Notes under the pieces: model-generated | Told to the model about the DNA's origin: nothing | Seen by the model: the letters and a program-made list of their open reading frames with translations, nothing else | Database searches by the model: none | Assembly: GCA_946479285.1 (NCBI GenBank) | Contig: CAMLFH010000018.1 | Coordinates: 17,503 to 81,502, forward strand | DNA length: 64,000 nt | Direction of reading: 5' to 3' | Source: an uncultured Flavobacteriales bacterium | GTDB lineage: Bacteria > Bacteroidota > Bacteroidia > Flavobacteriales > Crocinitomicaceae | Part shown: piece after piece, positions 8,407-17,426 of the stretch | How positions within the stretch are numbered: position 1 is the stretch's first letter | How the letters are laid out: each line of letters opens with the position of its first letter | Program-made: the position numbers and the translations under genes

Positions 8407-8426
8407 GTTGAAGATTATAAATGATT

Positions 8427-8460
8427 AAAAGAGCCCTCTGCCGAAGCAGAAGACTCTTTT
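8427..8460 (-). terminator. Strong intrinsic terminator with UUCG tetraloop
   Basis: Arms aaaagagccctctgc (8427-8441) and gcagaagactctttt (8446-8460) pair fully with some G-U pairs. On the minus strand the loop is C(UUCG)G and the arm ends in four U. It lies 20 bases after the stop of the 8480-10435 gene. Confidence 0.85.
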
Positions 8461-8479
8461 CAGTAAGAATATGAAATTC

Positions 8480-10435
8480 TTATTTTTCTGCTTTAACTAC
8501 ACGAAGTGTTTGGTTTTCAGTAGCAGAAGTAATTTTGATCAGGTAAGTTCCCGGAGCAAGCGTTGACAAATCAGCCTGCATTCTGTGAGTACCTTTTGAC
8601 AACAATCCGTTCTGGATAGTCATTTGCTCTTTTCCTGAAAGATCAAACAATACGATGGAAATTTCTTCATCAGAATTTGTATTGAAGTTGATCATTACAG
8701 AACCTGTAGTAGGGTTAGGGAATAATTCTGCTGTTGGAGCAGTAGATTTTGTTTTAATAGCACCCGCTCTGCAGTTAAGCACATTTACATTGATTTGTCC
8801 CGGAGCTACATTACAGTTGTTGAACAGGCAGAATGTTCCTGCAACATTGATCACCGAATTGACAGATCCAACTTCGATATCCGCACAGTTTCCGGTAACT
8901 CCAATAACGCTTGCATCACCGGATGCAGTTGTGAAATTGTATGCAGAAGGCCCGAATGTGTGGATTCCCAAACCAGTAACGTCATCTTCAGAAAGTGTAT
9001 CCCACTCAGTGAATAGCGTAGGGAAACCTTCGATTCCCGGCAATCCCGGATTTACTGAGATACCCGCATAAACACATGCTTTACGCACCAATGTTTTACC
9101 TTCAGTTGACCACCCGTAAGTAGCACTTGTTGTATCACCGTCTCTCCATGCAGATCCCGGATCATTTCCTGCCGAACCAAAGATATCAGCTACAGTTGAT
9201 GAGTTTGAATTGTACAATACTAATGCATCGTCACCGTTGAACTGTAAATTTGCAGAGAAGATGTTCGGTGTTCCGCTCCATGCAGTAGCAGACGGATGAG
9301 CAATTACGATTGTTCCTCCAGCTGTGATTGTTCCTGAAAGTGCGATTGTGAACGTAGGCGTTCCTGCCATCGGCGCTCCGTTGTGGTAAGCACGCACCTG
9401 GTATCCCGTAAGATTTATATCAGAACAAGTTCCGTTATAGATTTCCAGGTATTTGTTGAATCCACTTCCTTCCACATATTGAGAGAAAATCAATTCAGGT
9501 GCTTTTACGCTGACACATGCAGAAACGATTTCAGTTGCACAACCTTCCACGATTTCGATCGGGCAATACTCAACTTCCGGGTAAACCAGAACATACACTT
9601 CTTCAGAAATTACTTCGCAACCTGCTTCACTGCTTACAACTACATGGTAAGTACCTGAAGTTGATGGTGTGAATACATCCAAATCAGCTCCTGCAATGAC
9701 ACCATCCTGATTGTACCATTGGTAAAACGGATCGATGATCCCTGTTGTAGAAGTCAATTGCGGCATGGTCGCTCCTGCACAAATCACAGTTGCTCCATTT
9801 GTATTGATCGATACATTAGGATCTCCGCAAGAAGTTGTTGACCCACAAGTAAATGCTACGTCATCAATTCTGAACTGAGGATTTGAAGATGAAGTACCAG
9901 CCAATGTACTTCTGAAACGAACTCGTAAATTTGCTACATAAGTTGCTGCCGGCAATGCTGCACCCACTTTGTACCATTTTGAGGTTCCTGTTCCTGTTGG
10001 CAAAGCCGGGAAAGTGATTCCTGCCCAGGTAGCTCCGTTATCAATACTGTATTCCAATACCAGAAAATCGATTCCTGTAGAAGCATTTGTGTTTTTGTTG
10101 ATCCCAAAAAAGATGGAATCTTTACTGCGGCAACCTGCAGCATTTACTCCCTGCATTTCAAATGTTTCCTGAGCCTGGATCAACGTGTTATAACCTCCGG
10201 ATGCTCCTGCATAACCGGTAGATGGAGTGGTTGTTCTCATGTCTGCAGTACCCGTGTAAGTAAGTACTGTCAAATCAAAACTTCCCGCTGTTTCTCTAGC
10301 GCTGATTGTTTGAGCACCCGAACCAAGAGCGGTTGTACCCATTGTTTCCAATAATTGTCCGTTAGCGACAAATCCTGTAAGTGCCAGTACACTTGTCATG
10401 AATAGTGATCTTACTACTGTGTTTCTTTTCTTCAT
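8480..10435 (-). CDS. T9SS-secreted protein with lamin-tail domain
   Basis: A 651-residue exported protein with an N-terminal signal segment (MKKRNTVVRSLFMTSVLALTGFVANGQ). The first half is a beta-sandwich of the secreted adhesin type, followed by a PKD/Ig-like unit (NTNGATVICAGATMPQLTS). The lamin-tail (LTD) domain begins LIFSQYVEGSGFNKYLEIYN and runs over about residues 310-470. A C-terminal type A sorting domain starts at AELFPNPTTGSVMINF and closes with TLRVVKAEK. LTD domains in such proteins often accompany extracellular nucleases or adhesins, but no nuclease motif is seen. It is a surface or secreted protein of unknown target. A palindrome at 10461-10472 lies in its upstream region. Confidence 0.85.
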   Translation of the reverse strand: MKKRNTVVRSLFMTSVLALTGFVANGQLLETMGTTALGSGAQTISARETAGSFDLTVLTYTGTADMRTTTPSTGYAGASGGYNTLIQAQETFEMQGVNAAGCRSKDSIFFGINKNTNASTGIDFLVLEYSIDNGATWAGITFPALPTGTGTSKWYKVGAALPAATYVANLRVRFRSTLAGTSSSNPQFRIDDVAFTCGSTTSCGDPNVSINTNGATVICAGATMPQLTSTTGIIDPFYQWYNQDGVIAGADLDVFTPSTSGTYHVVVSSEAGCEVISEEVYVLVYPEVEYCPIEIVEGCATEIVSACVSVKAPELIFSQYVEGSGFNKYLEIYNGTCSDINLTGYQVRAYHNGAPMAGTPTFTIALSGTITAGGTIVIAHPSATAWSGTPNIFSANLQFNGDDALVLYNSNSSTVADIFGSAGNDPGSAWRDGDTTSATYGWSTEGKTLVRKACVYAGISVNPGLPGIEGFPTLFTEWDTLSEDDVTGLGIHTFGPSAYNFTTASGDASVIGVTGNCADIEVGSVNSVINVAGTFCLFNNCNVAPGQINVNVLNCRAGAIKTKSTAPTAELFPNPTTGSVMINFNTNSDEEISIVLFDLSGKEQMTIQNGLLSKGTHRMQADLSTLAPGTYLIKITSATENQTLRVVKAEK

Positions 10436-10799
10436 AATTGTAATTGTTAAAGTGAATAATGGTTTCGAAACCGAAGTAAAATTACAAGCAACTGATTTTT
10501 AAGTGATAAAGACAGGAATAAGAATGTTTTAACCTTTTGAGTAGTAAATCGGTCTGATTTAATTTTCACGGAACTTTAGTACCGAAAATTTTTAATGCAC
10601 GTTATTTTCCCATCCGTGAATCACTGCTCAGAAAAAATTGGATCGGTTTTTGGATAATAGGAAGCGGTTTTTGAAATTATTTTTCATTTCCTTCCCGAAA
10701 GACACTGAAAGTCCCTGCAAGAAGAGATTCCCTGAAACGCAACACTATCGTAATCAGAAATTTACATTGTTAAAAGTTGGAGTGAAAAATCCCCGGATT
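10436..10799. other. Non-coding gap with upstream region of the LTD protein
   Basis: This gap of about 360 bases contains a perfect 12-base palindrome ggtttcgaaacc at 10461-10472, about 25 bases upstream of the 8480-10435 gene start, next to a TAATTTTA (minus) that could serve as its -7 box. The remainder shows no open frame of convincing composition. Confidence 0.4.
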
Positions 10800-11330
10800 C
10801 TAGCCGATTAGTGTTAGATTTATAAATGCTTCCAGGAAAAAATCCAATTTTTTGATTGTCGCTGAGTCTGTTACATTTCCTTTCTGATCGATTTTTCCTT
10901 TTATCCCGGAAACGAGCAGCGTTGTTTCAGCTTCAAACTTAGCCATCACTGTTTTTAGAATTAACTGCAGTTCTTCGTGTCCTTTTTCTCCCTGTGCAGA
11001 AGCGGTAATCAATCCAGTTGGCTTATCGGAGAAAACCGTCGTAGAAACACACCATTCCAGCGCATTCTTCAAACCGGAAGGAATGCTGAATACATATTCG
11101 GGGGTGCAGATCAAAATTGCGTCTGCCTGTTCAACTTGCTTTCTAAAAGCGCTAATTTCTTCGGGAGTATTGTTTACTGATAATTCCGGATCGAAATGCG
11201 GAAGGGATTTCAGCTCATTAAAAATAATCCAGTTGAATTCGTTTTTGGAAGATTCAGCAAGAAACTCAACTAAGCGCCGATTCGTGGAATTTTCACTGGC
11301 GCTTCCAATGATTGCGAAGATTGTTTTCAT
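10800..11330 (-). CDS. NAD(P)H-dependent FMN reductase family protein
   Basis: A 176-residue flavodoxin-fold protein. It has the phosphate-binding loop IIGSASENSTNRRLVEFL near residues 7-24 and the flavin-contact block CTPEYVFSIPSGLKNALEW near 84-101. The family reduces FMN, quinones or azo compounds with NAD(P)H in the cytoplasm; the natural substrate is not evident. The ATG directly follows the TAA of a possible small membrane ORF (TAAATG), so the two may be co-translated. No regulator is adjacent. Confidence 0.85.
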   Translation of the reverse strand: MKTIFAIIGSASENSTNRRLVEFLAESSKNEFNWIIFNELKSLPHFDPELSVNNTPEEISAFRKQVEQADAILICTPEYVFSIPSGLKNALEWCVSTTVFSDKPTGLITASAQGEKGHEELQLILKTVMAKFEAETTLLVSGIKGKIDQKGNVTDSATIKKLDFFLEAFINLTLIG

Positions 11331-11501
11331 TTAGTGCTTATTTCGTTTAGACTTCCACCAAACAACCAGCATCCCAATCAATACTGCTACCATCAAAATC
11401 AGGACCGGGTAGGGAATATCCGAAGTCCCGGTAGTTGACGAAAATGTTTCTTCGCCTTTGGGCCAGGAGCTTACAGCAGTTGAAATGTTGAAAAGGTTCA
11501 A
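11331..11501 (-). CDS. Possible small membrane protein (56 residues, TTG start)
   Basis: This frame occupies the gap between the reductase and the TPR-like gene and ends in TAA touching the reductase ATG. With TTG at 11501 it encodes a short polar stretch (SSWPKGEETFSSTTGTSD), one hydrophobic helix (YPVLILMVAVLIGMLVVWW) and a basic tail (KSKRNKH), a plausible C-in membrane topology. The only ATGs (11393, 11372) lie inside the helix. It could be a true small gene, the tail of a decayed one, or chance. Confidence 0.33.
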   Translation of the reverse strand: MNLFNISTAVSSWPKGEETFSSTTGTSDIPYPVLILMVAVLIGMLVVWWKSKRNKH

Positions 11502-11527
11502 GTGTTCAAAAGGTTTAATCGTTAAAT

Positions 11528-12043
11528 CTACTCTTTAGCGTTTTGCTCCTGTTCTGCGAGAATAGCTTCCACCTCCTTCAATCTATCCTTCGGATATGGA
11601 TCACTCGGCCTGAAATCCACAGCACGTTGATACAATTCTTTTGCCTTTAAAAAATTCCTTTGCGTAAAATACTCGTCTGCTTTTTTGATGAGATTTCGGT
11701 ATGCAGCTTCTGCTGCATCGCGGACTTCTCTATCCATCAATTGCCTTAATTCATCTTCTTTTATCTTGCACTCATTACATTTGCCGGGATACTTGTCTCG
11801 AATATCCAGATACTTGTTATAAAGCCATGAACTTCCGTCTCTAAACACATCTGTCCTTGATTCATCCTGAATAGTGCTCCACCCTCCATTCAAATAATCC
11901 TGGTAAAGCGAATCGACCAGGAACAAAGAAGATTTCAGATCTGTCATTCTGGATTCAATCGTCTTAATTTTTACATGCGGAATCGATTGTCCGAAAACCG
12001 GTACAACGGCAAGTAATGTAATCATTAAAAAGCTCTTCTTCAT
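11528..12043 (-). CDS. Exported TPR-like protein of unknown function
   Basis: A 171-residue protein with a clear signal peptide (MKKSFLMITLLAVVPVFGQ). The C-terminal part (AYRNLIKKADEYFTQRNF, then LKAKELYQRAVDFRPSDPYP) reads as one to two tetratricopeptide repeats. Its middle has a C-x2-C pair (KCNECK). It follows the M1 peptidase gene with 6 bases between them and shares its operon, so a periplasmic accessory role is possible but not shown. The family is not recognised by me. Confidence 0.7.
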   Translation of the reverse strand: MKKSFLMITLLAVVPVFGQSIPHVKIKTIESRMTDLKSSLFLVDSLYQDYLNGGWSTIQDESRTDVFRDGSSWLYNKYLDIRDKYPGKCNECKIKEDELRQLMDREVRDAAEAAYRNLIKKADEYFTQRNFLKAKELYQRAVDFRPSDPYPKDRLKEVEAILAEQEQNAKE

Positions 12044-12049
12044 GCTCGA

Positions 12050-14338
12050 TTATTGTCCGCTTTCCAAACGTTTCTGACGCTGCATCGGGTTTTCGTTTCC
12101 TTGTTTTTGCTGGAACAACTGGAAACGTGTTGGTTTGGAAGCAGGAGGAAAGGAGTTGTTATTCACATCACAATCTGCTGTTTCCAGGAACGGATCCAAT
12201 TGGAAGGAAGCTACCGGTTTGTCGAAAATCAGGACTTTCGTAACGGTTGCATCGTCCATTCTCCAAATTTCCGCCGGAATTCGAACTTCTTTTGTAGAAC
12301 CATCCTCAAAGGTTGCCAGGATGATCAAAGGCGTTACCAAACCTCCTTTATTGGTGAAAGACAATTCGTAGAACTGTTTCTTTGCATCCAATAATTTCTT
12401 TTGCTCCGGAGTCAATTTCGCCTGGAATTCGTCGTATTCCTTCTTATCTAAACGATCTACCTTGTAAATATCCCGTTTTGCGTAGAAATCATCGATTGCC
12501 GGGTCTTTTTCATTCACGGTTTGTTTGATCGATTCTTTGTTGCGGATGTCGCCAATGAATTGTGGTTTCGCATCGTCAGCTTTCTTATTTTCAGCTTTCT
12601 CCAGTTCCGGATTATTGGAGTTTAATTCAAACTGCTTCACGTAATCCAATGAAATATCCACGTATTCTGTGCTGTAGAACCAGCCTCTCCAGAACCAATC
12701 CAAATCCACTCCGGATGCGTCTTCCATGGTACGGAAGAAATCTGCAGGAGTAGGGTGTTTGAATTTCCAACGCTCACAATAGGTTTTGAAAGCGAAGTCG
12801 AACAATTCTCTTCCCATCACCGTTTCACGCAGGATATTCAACGCTGTAGCCGGTTTTCCGTAAGCATTGTTCCCGAATTGCCAGATAGATTCTGAATTCG
12901 TCATGATCGGTGAAATGAATTTTTGGTCTCCGCGCATGTAATCCGTGATCATTGCCGCAGGACCTCTCCGGGAAGGATAACCGCGTTCCCATTCCTGTTC
13001 TGTCAGGTATTGAACGAAAGTATTCAGTCCTTCATCCATCCACGACCACTGACGTTCATCGGAATTGATGATCATCGGGAAAAAATTGTGTCCCACTTCG
13101 TGGATAATTACTCCCCACATTCCGTATTTCGTCTGCTCCGAGTAAGTTCCGTCTTCATTCGGCCTCCCGCCGTTGAAGCAGATCATTGGGTATTCCATTC
13201 CAATCTGATTGGAGTGAACAGAAATAGCAACCGGGTAAGTATAATCGATCGTGTATTTCGAATAAGTTTGAATCGTGTGAGCGACCAATTTTGTGGAATA
13301 TTTTTCCCAAAGCGGATTTCCTTCTTTCGGGTAGAACGACATACAAAGGATATTCTTTCCTTTTACAACCGTATTTTGTGCATCCCACATGAACTTGCGG
13401 GAAGTTGCAAATGCAAAGTCGCGGACATTTTTCGCTTTAAAATTCCAGGTTTTAGTAGTTGTCGCTTTATTTTTTTCTGCATTTTCAGCTTCTGCCTGCG
13501 TCACGATCAAAACAGGAGTATTGGAACTTTTCGCTTTGTCCATACGCTGTTTTTGCTCAGCCGTCATCACCGAAGCTCCGTTTTGCAATTCACCTGTTCC
13601 TGCAACAATGTGATCAGAAGGAACGGTAATGGAAACATCGTAGTCACCGAATGGGAGCGTGAATTCACCTTTTCCTAAGAATTGCTTATTCTGCCAGCCT
13701 TCCACATCGTTGTAAACACACATTCTTGGAAAGAACTGAGCGATCGTATAAAGGTAATTATTGTCTTTTTCAAAATATTCGTAACCGGACCTTCCGCCAA
13801 ATTTCATACGGTCGTTGATATTGTACCACCATTTGATCTTGAAAGAAATACTTTGTTTTGGGCCCAATGGTTTAGCCGGATCTATACGCATCATGGTTTT
13901 GTTGATGGCGTAATGCATTTTTTCACCGTTTACTGTTGCCACCATTTCAATATTGAAGCCGCCTTCAAAGGTCATCAACCTGCGTTCTACATCTTTGATC
14001 GATTGGAAATCTTCCATTTTCTCAACAGCGATCATTTTACTGTCGGAATCCGGTTTAAAGATATTTTGATCTAATTGCAGCCACAAATATTCCAGTACAT
14101 CCGGGGAATTATTGGTATAAGTGATCACTTCTTCTCCACGAATCGTTTGTTTGGCATCATCCAAAGTCAGACTCATTTTATAATCTGCTTTTTGCTGATA
14201 ATAGCTGTGACCGGGGGCGCCGGCAGCCGTTCTGTATTCATTGGGAGTTGGAAGTTCGATGTCCAGTTGCGCAAATTTCGTTTGTGCAGAAACGCTTAAA
14301 GCTGAACATACAACTAAGAATGATAACGTTTTTTTCAT
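12050..14338 (-). CDS. M1 family metallopeptidase, exported
   Basis: A 762-residue gluzincin aminopeptidase with signal peptide (MKKTLSFLVVCSALSVSA). Zinc site: HEVGHNFFPM followed 18 residues after the second His by the Glu in WMDEGLN, an exact HExxH-x18-E. The N-terminal-residue recognition motif, GxMEN in classical members, reads GMEYPMIC upstream, as in the Bacteroidota branch. A beta-sandwich precedes the catalytic domain, and the C-terminus beyond residue 600 is charged. Likely periplasmic or outer-membrane associated peptide digestion. Operon: the DUF6702-like gene, then this gene, then the TPR-like gene, with spacings of 2 and 6 bases. Confidence 0.9.
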   Translation of the reverse strand: MKKTLSFLVVCSALSVSAQTKFAQLDIELPTPNEYRTAAGAPGHSYYQQKADYKMSLTLDDAKQTIRGEEVITYTNNSPDVLEYLWLQLDQNIFKPDSDSKMIAVEKMEDFQSIKDVERRLMTFEGGFNIEMVATVNGEKMHYAINKTMMRIDPAKPLGPKQSISFKIKWWYNINDRMKFGGRSGYEYFEKDNNYLYTIAQFFPRMCVYNDVEGWQNKQFLGKGEFTLPFGDYDVSITVPSDHIVAGTGELQNGASVMTAEQKQRMDKAKSSNTPVLIVTQAEAENAEKNKATTTKTWNFKAKNVRDFAFATSRKFMWDAQNTVVKGKNILCMSFYPKEGNPLWEKYSTKLVAHTIQTYSKYTIDYTYPVAISVHSNQIGMEYPMICFNGGRPNEDGTYSEQTKYGMWGVIIHEVGHNFFPMIINSDERQWSWMDEGLNTFVQYLTEQEWERGYPSRRGPAAMITDYMRGDQKFISPIMTNSESIWQFGNNAYGKPATALNILRETVMGRELFDFAFKTYCERWKFKHPTPADFFRTMEDASGVDLDWFWRGWFYSTEYVDISLDYVKQFELNSNNPELEKAENKKADDAKPQFIGDIRNKESIKQTVNEKDPAIDDFYAKRDIYKVDRLDKKEYDEFQAKLTPEQKKLLDAKKQFYELSFTNKGGLVTPLIILATFEDGSTKEVRIPAEIWRMDDATVTKVLIFDKPVASFQLDPFLETADCDVNNNSFPPASKPTRFQLFQQKQGNENPMQRQKRLESGQ

Positions 14339-14340
14339 AA

Positions 14341-14841
14341 TTACAGGGTTATGACTTCTGTTGGTTTTGTGGGCAAAAACACGGCTGTTTGCTTTTGCTT
14401 ATTTCGAATAAATGTGATCTTGTTTTGTTGATTCGGAAAGGATTCCATGAGTAAATTGAAGCAAAAGGTCAATTTGGTATCCAATACTGCCGGGGCACTT
14501 TCCATATAAGCGTAAAGCTGTCCGTTGGAAGAAACATCATATCCGATGAGTGTTAATGAAAGTGCCAGATCGTTGTTGGTAATTTTAAATCCCCGGACCA
14601 AATAAGTTTCCAACTGCTTTTTGAATTCGGGATTTTTAGACTGATCTTCGATGTGCTTGTCAAAGACAAAGCCTGCTTTCTTCATATCGAACTCAGCATC
14701 ATGTGCACTCATCTCCAAACTAATCTCCAGTTTTTTGGTCGACTCATTGTATTCCACTTCACCAAAAGCAAAATAATACTCGTGCGCATTCGCTGAAAAT
14801 AAGCAAGAAAAAAATGCAAAGACTGCAAGAAGTTTCTTCAT
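14341..14841 (-). CDS. DUF6702-like exported protein
   Basis: A 166-residue protein with a signal peptide (MKKLLAVFAFFSCLFSANA) starting the mature chain at HEYYFAFGEVEYNE. The pattern of beta strands and the His-rich mature N-terminus fit the DUF6702 family, which in Bacteroidota is often next to M1 peptidases; this is from memory. Function unknown. It is the first gene of the peptidase operon, 2 bases before the M1 start, with a -7 box at 14859-14866. Confidence 0.7.
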   Translation of the reverse strand: MKKLLAVFAFFSCLFSANAHEYYFAFGEVEYNESTKKLEISLEMSAHDAEFDMKKAGFVFDKHIEDQSKNPEFKKQLETYLVRGFKITNNDLALSLTLIGYDVSSNGQLYAYMESAPAVLDTKLTFCFNLLMESFPNQQNKITFIRNKQKQTAVFLPTKPTEVITL

Positions 14842-14858
14842 AAAGTAGAATATTGCAA

Positions 14859-14866
14859 CAAAAATA
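14859..14866 (-). promoter_or_regulatory. -7 promoter box TATTTTTG of the M1 peptidase operon
   Basis: Minus-strand TATTTTTG fits TAnnTTTG and stands 17 bases from the ATG at 14841. It would drive the DUF6702-M1-TPR operon. Confidence 0.5.
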
Positions 14867-14940
14867 ACAGAATAGTGGAAGAGGCTATTAATTATTTGAC
14901 TAACCGGAAGATATTCGGGTTAAAGGCAGAAAATTGATGG

Positions 14941-14982
14941 ATAAACAGTAGGCACGCGATGCGTCGCGTGCCTACTGTTTAT
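14941..14982. repeat. Perfect 19-bp stem palindrome (GGCACGCGA family)
   Basis: Arms 14941-14959 and 14964-14982 are exact reverse complements around a 4-base loop (tgcg); the core is taggcacgcga/tcgcgtgccta. It lies 5 bases beyond the fsa-like stop and could terminate its transcript, but no U-tract follows on the minus strand. The GC-rich core in AT-rich flanks looks like a mobile palindromic repeat. Confidence 0.75.
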
Positions 14983-14987
14983 AATAT

Positions 14988-15644
14988 TTATTTGTTTCCT
15001 TTCGCGTGATCTGCCAGGAATTGTGCCAATCCGTTATCAGTCAGCGGATGTTTTGCCAAAGCTAGAATAGCACTCAAAGGTCCGGTCATAACATCCGAAC
15101 CGATCTCAGCACATTGAATAATATGCATAGGATGGCGAATGGAAGCTGCAAGGATTTCAGTTTCAAATCCGTAATTGTCATAAATGATGCGGATTTGCTG
15201 GATCAGATCCAAACCATTGGTAGAAATATCATCCAAACGACCAACAAAAGGAGAAACGTAGCTTGCACCGGCTTTTGCAGCCAACAATGCTTGTCCTGCA
15301 CTAAAGATCAGCGTACAGTTTGTTCGAATTCCTTTCGATGAAAAGTATTTTATCGCTTTAATTCCTTCTGTGATCATCGGAATCTTTACAACAATGTTTT
15401 TATGCAATTCAGCCAAAGCTTCCCCTTCACGGATCATTCCTTCAAAATCCGTTGCGATTACTTCAGCACTTACCGGCCCATCTACAATTTTGCAGATGTC
15501 TACATAGTGCTTTAAAATATTGTTTTGACCTGTAATTCCTTCTTTGGCCATTAAAGACGGATTGGTTGTTACACCATCCAAAATCCCTAAATCATAGGCT
15601 TCGCGAATGTCGTTCAGGTTTGCTGTATCGATGAAAAATTTCAT
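14988..15644 (-). CDS. fsa: Fructose-6-phosphate aldolase / transaldolase, small TalC type
   Basis: A 218-residue TIM-barrel enzyme of the FSA/TalC group. It opens [16 protein letters not shown] with [11 protein letters not shown] at about 26-36. The Schiff-base lysine is K87 in NIVVKIPMI, and the phosphate-binding Arg lies in [10 protein letters not shown]. It catalyses either reversible fructose-6-phosphate cleavage or sedoheptulose transaldolase chemistry in the cytoplasm; the short length fits both, and bacterial members are commonly transaldolases. The promoter box TAACTTTG is at 15664-15671, and a large palindrome follows the stop. The pentose-phosphate enzyme Rpe is encoded about 4 kb away on the same strand. 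Confidence 0.9.
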   Translation of the reverse strand: MKFFIDTANLNDIREAYDLGILDGVTTNPSLMAKEGITGQNNILKHYVDICKIVDGPVSAEVIATDFEGMIREGEALAELHKNIVVKIPMITEGIKAIKYFSSKGIRTNCTLIFSAGQALLAAKAGASYVSPFVGRLDDISTNGLDLIQQIRIIYDNYGFETEILAASIRHPMHIIQCAEIGSDVMTGPLSAILALAKHPLTDNGLAQFLADHAKGNK

Positions 15645-15663
15645 AGTTAATCAATTTGAGGTG

Positions 15664-15671
15664 CAAAGTTA
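15664..15671 (-). promoter_or_regulatory. -7 promoter box TAACTTTG
   Basis: On the minus strand TAACTTTGC fits the Bacteroidota -7 consensus, 19 bases upstream of the ATG of the fsa-like gene. Confidence 0.5.
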
Positions 15672-15785
15672 AACCCATTTAGTAAGAGAAACATTGGATG
15701 GAAGCGGAAGTTTTACACAAAGGTGCTCTTAAGGTGATTTTACTACAGCCGCTGCAGATTACATGCAACATGAAAGTGTAATAGA

Positions 15786-15803
15786 TTCCGATAGCTATCG
15801 GAA
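15786..15803. repeat. Palindromic repeat TTCCGATAGCTATCGGAA, copy 1
   Basis: Perfect 18-base palindrome. The identical sequence recurs at 17818-17835 inside an acetyltransferase gene, with attccgatagctatcggaac shared by both copies. Confidence 0.8.
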
Positions 15804-16022
15804 CGCGTTTTAACGAACTGCCTGAACAAGGTTCGAGAATTCTCGAATTCGTGAACTGTAAGATTTGATCAAAAGTCTGCTATTTTCTCCATGGAATAGT
15901 AGTAGTGTTGCACGGACAGTTCCATTGCATTTATAATCAAAAAAAATAAAAGTGATCCAAGATTAAAATCTTCTCAAGCCACACAATTTGTTTACATTTC
16001 ACGAACGTTGACACTCAACACT

Positions 16023-17255
16023 ATGAAAACACTCTTATTTCTTTATCTAATTACTTTTTTTTCACCCGAAATTAAAGCTCAAAAAAAAACTGAAACCTAT
16101 TATGTCGATCAAAAAGGGGTTCCGCTGGCAGACTCAAAGAATCCCTATTCTTTAATCTCTCTTATACGTTACAATCTGCCCGATTTAGCTAAACATCATT
16201 CGTTTATAGGTTTGAGCTCTGACGAACAGTTTAAAATTCAAGAATGGAACCGATCTAATCCAAAAGAAAAAATTGTATTGAATTCATTTCTGCGCCAATC
16301 AAATGAACCTCTAAAAAATGAAAAAGGAGAAAATGTTGAAATTCCTTTACCCGATGGAACGATTACTTTTAAGTATAAAGCTCCGGACACTGTTTATTAT
16401 TCTTTTGATTACAATCAAATCTCGTTTACATATTCAGAGAAGGAGCAAATTCCGGAGACTATTCAGTTATATAAAAAAACTGCAAAGAGTTCTTTTCTTC
16501 TGGCTGAATTCCCCACTAATCTATTGACTAAGAATGAACTGGCAACGTATTTCAGAGTCGATCCGGTAACTGAAAAAAATTACATGGAACAATATTTGAA
16601 ACATGTGGAAAACACCAGATTCAGGTTCGGTGAAAATGGCATATCAAGATTAGTGATTAAAGATCCCTGGAAGTATTATTGGGATGAATATGCATTCTTT
16701 GATCGTTTCCTATTTGATTCTCTCCATACAATCGCTGATCAAAAAAAGAAACTGAATAAGATTCTAACAAAACCAATAAACCTGGTGTATGATACAACTT
16801 ATTATTCCCTGACAAATATGTTCGGGGATGATAGTCTGATTAGAGACCCTGAACATGGAGATCTCATAAATGTTGTAAAAACAGAAGTTGATACTTTATT
16901 TTCAGTCAATGAAATTCATGCTATCTATAAAAAGTTGAGGATCGATTATAATTCAAAAACCAACTTCTTCGAAATTAAAGAAGAAGCAATTCTAATCTGT
17001 TTGGAGGATCTTGAAGGAAATCAATTGATCATTGAAAAAATAAGCTACATCCCGTATCCCTATGCTACTGCAAAAGAAGATATTTCTCAAAGGGCTTTAA
17101 AATATGATTTGAATAATAATCCCTTGAGGAAGTTACTGCGTATTTATCTTCCAGGTCAATTATTTCCGTTGGAGCACTTATTCCAGGTAAAAGTTCCGAA
17201 ACAAAAAAGAGAAGTCAGGTTAGATCCTGCTCCAATGGAATCAGAAATTGAATAA
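16023..17255 (+). CDS. Exported protein of unknown function
   Basis: The ATG at 16023 gives a 410-residue product with a good signal peptide (MKTLLFLYLITFFSPEIKAQ); an ATG 15 bases earlier only adds MTLNT. The body is rich in charged and aromatic residues, with many Tyr, Lys and Asp, and reads as a soluble periplasmic or surface protein. The C-terminus (VPKQKREVRLDPAPMESEIE) is not a T9SS domain. The mention of RDPEHGDLINVVKTEVD near residue 275 gives no family clue. It is monocistronic, between the fsa gene and the SRP RNA gene. Composition is more AT-rich than the neighbours. I do not recognise the family. Confidence 0.7.
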   Translation: MKTLLFLYLITFFSPEIKAQKKTETYYVDQKGVPLADSKNPYSLISLIRYNLPDLAKHHSFIGLSSDEQFKIQEWNRSNPKEKIVLNSFLRQSNEPLKNEKGENVEIPLPDGTITFKYKAPDTVYYSFDYNQISFTYSEKEQIPETIQLYKKTAKSSFLLAEFPTNLLTKNELATYFRVDPVTEKNYMEQYLKHVENTRFRFGENGISRLVIKDPWKYYWDEYAFFDRFLFDSLHTIADQKKKLNKILTKPINLVYDTTYYSLTNMFGDDSLIRDPEHGDLINVVKTEVDTLFSVNEIHAIYKKLRIDYNSKTNFFEIKEEAILICLEDLEGNQLIIEKISYIPYPYATAKEDISQRALKYDLNNNPLRKLLRIYLPGQLFPLEHLFQVKVPKQKREVRLDPAPMESEIE

Positions 17256-17321
17256 CCACGCTTTTAATGAAAGAAAGGAGAAATGGGAAGAGGAAAGAAA
17301 ACCTGATTTTTAGACAAAAAA

Positions 17322-17422
17322 AGAGGGGTAAGCTACTCTTATCGCACCGCTACAACCTCATACCTTTGCTACGTTCCCGTCCTGGAGGATTAAGAGGGAG
17401 CTGGTCGTAAAAGACTTACCCC
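17322..17422 (-). ncRNA. ffs: Signal recognition particle RNA, small bacterial type
   Basis: Read on the minus strand, the SRP Alu-less hairpin is clear. Terminal arms GGGGUAAG (17422-17415) and CUUACCCC (17332-17325) close the rod. The apical part is CCAGGACGGGAACGUAGCAAAGG, split here as CCAGGACGGGAAC plus GUAGCAAAGG: stem ACG/CGU, tetraloop GGAA, and the 3'-side AGCA asymmetric loop that binds Ffh. A -7 box TAATTTTG (17427-17434) lies 4-5 bases upstream of the 5' end, and the 3' arm runs into TCTTTTTTT, a terminator tail. The RNA works with Ffh in co-translational membrane targeting. Ends are accurate to a few bases. Confidence 0.9.
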
Positions 17423-17426
17423 GGCG

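Larger units (their letters stand above)
15645..16022. other. Non-coding gap with two perfect palindromes
   Basis: A gap of about 380 bases between divergent genes. It holds the fsa promoter, an 18-base palindrome at 15786-15803 and a 16-base palindrome ttcgagaattctcgaa at 15832-15847. No credible protein-coding frame is seen. Confidence 0.5.

Noticed and set aside
6769..10435. A T9SS secretion machine locus
   Set aside because: Only cargo proteins with sorting domains are present; no gld, spr or por machinery genes are in the window.
12923..13678. A 251-codon plus-strand open frame
   Set aside because: It is antisense to the M1 peptidase zinc-site region, has implausible composition and no start context.
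17318..17422. Structured RNA read on the plus strand
   Set aside because: The tetraloop, 3'-side AGCA loop, -7 box and U-tail only make sense on the minus strand, as SRP RNA.
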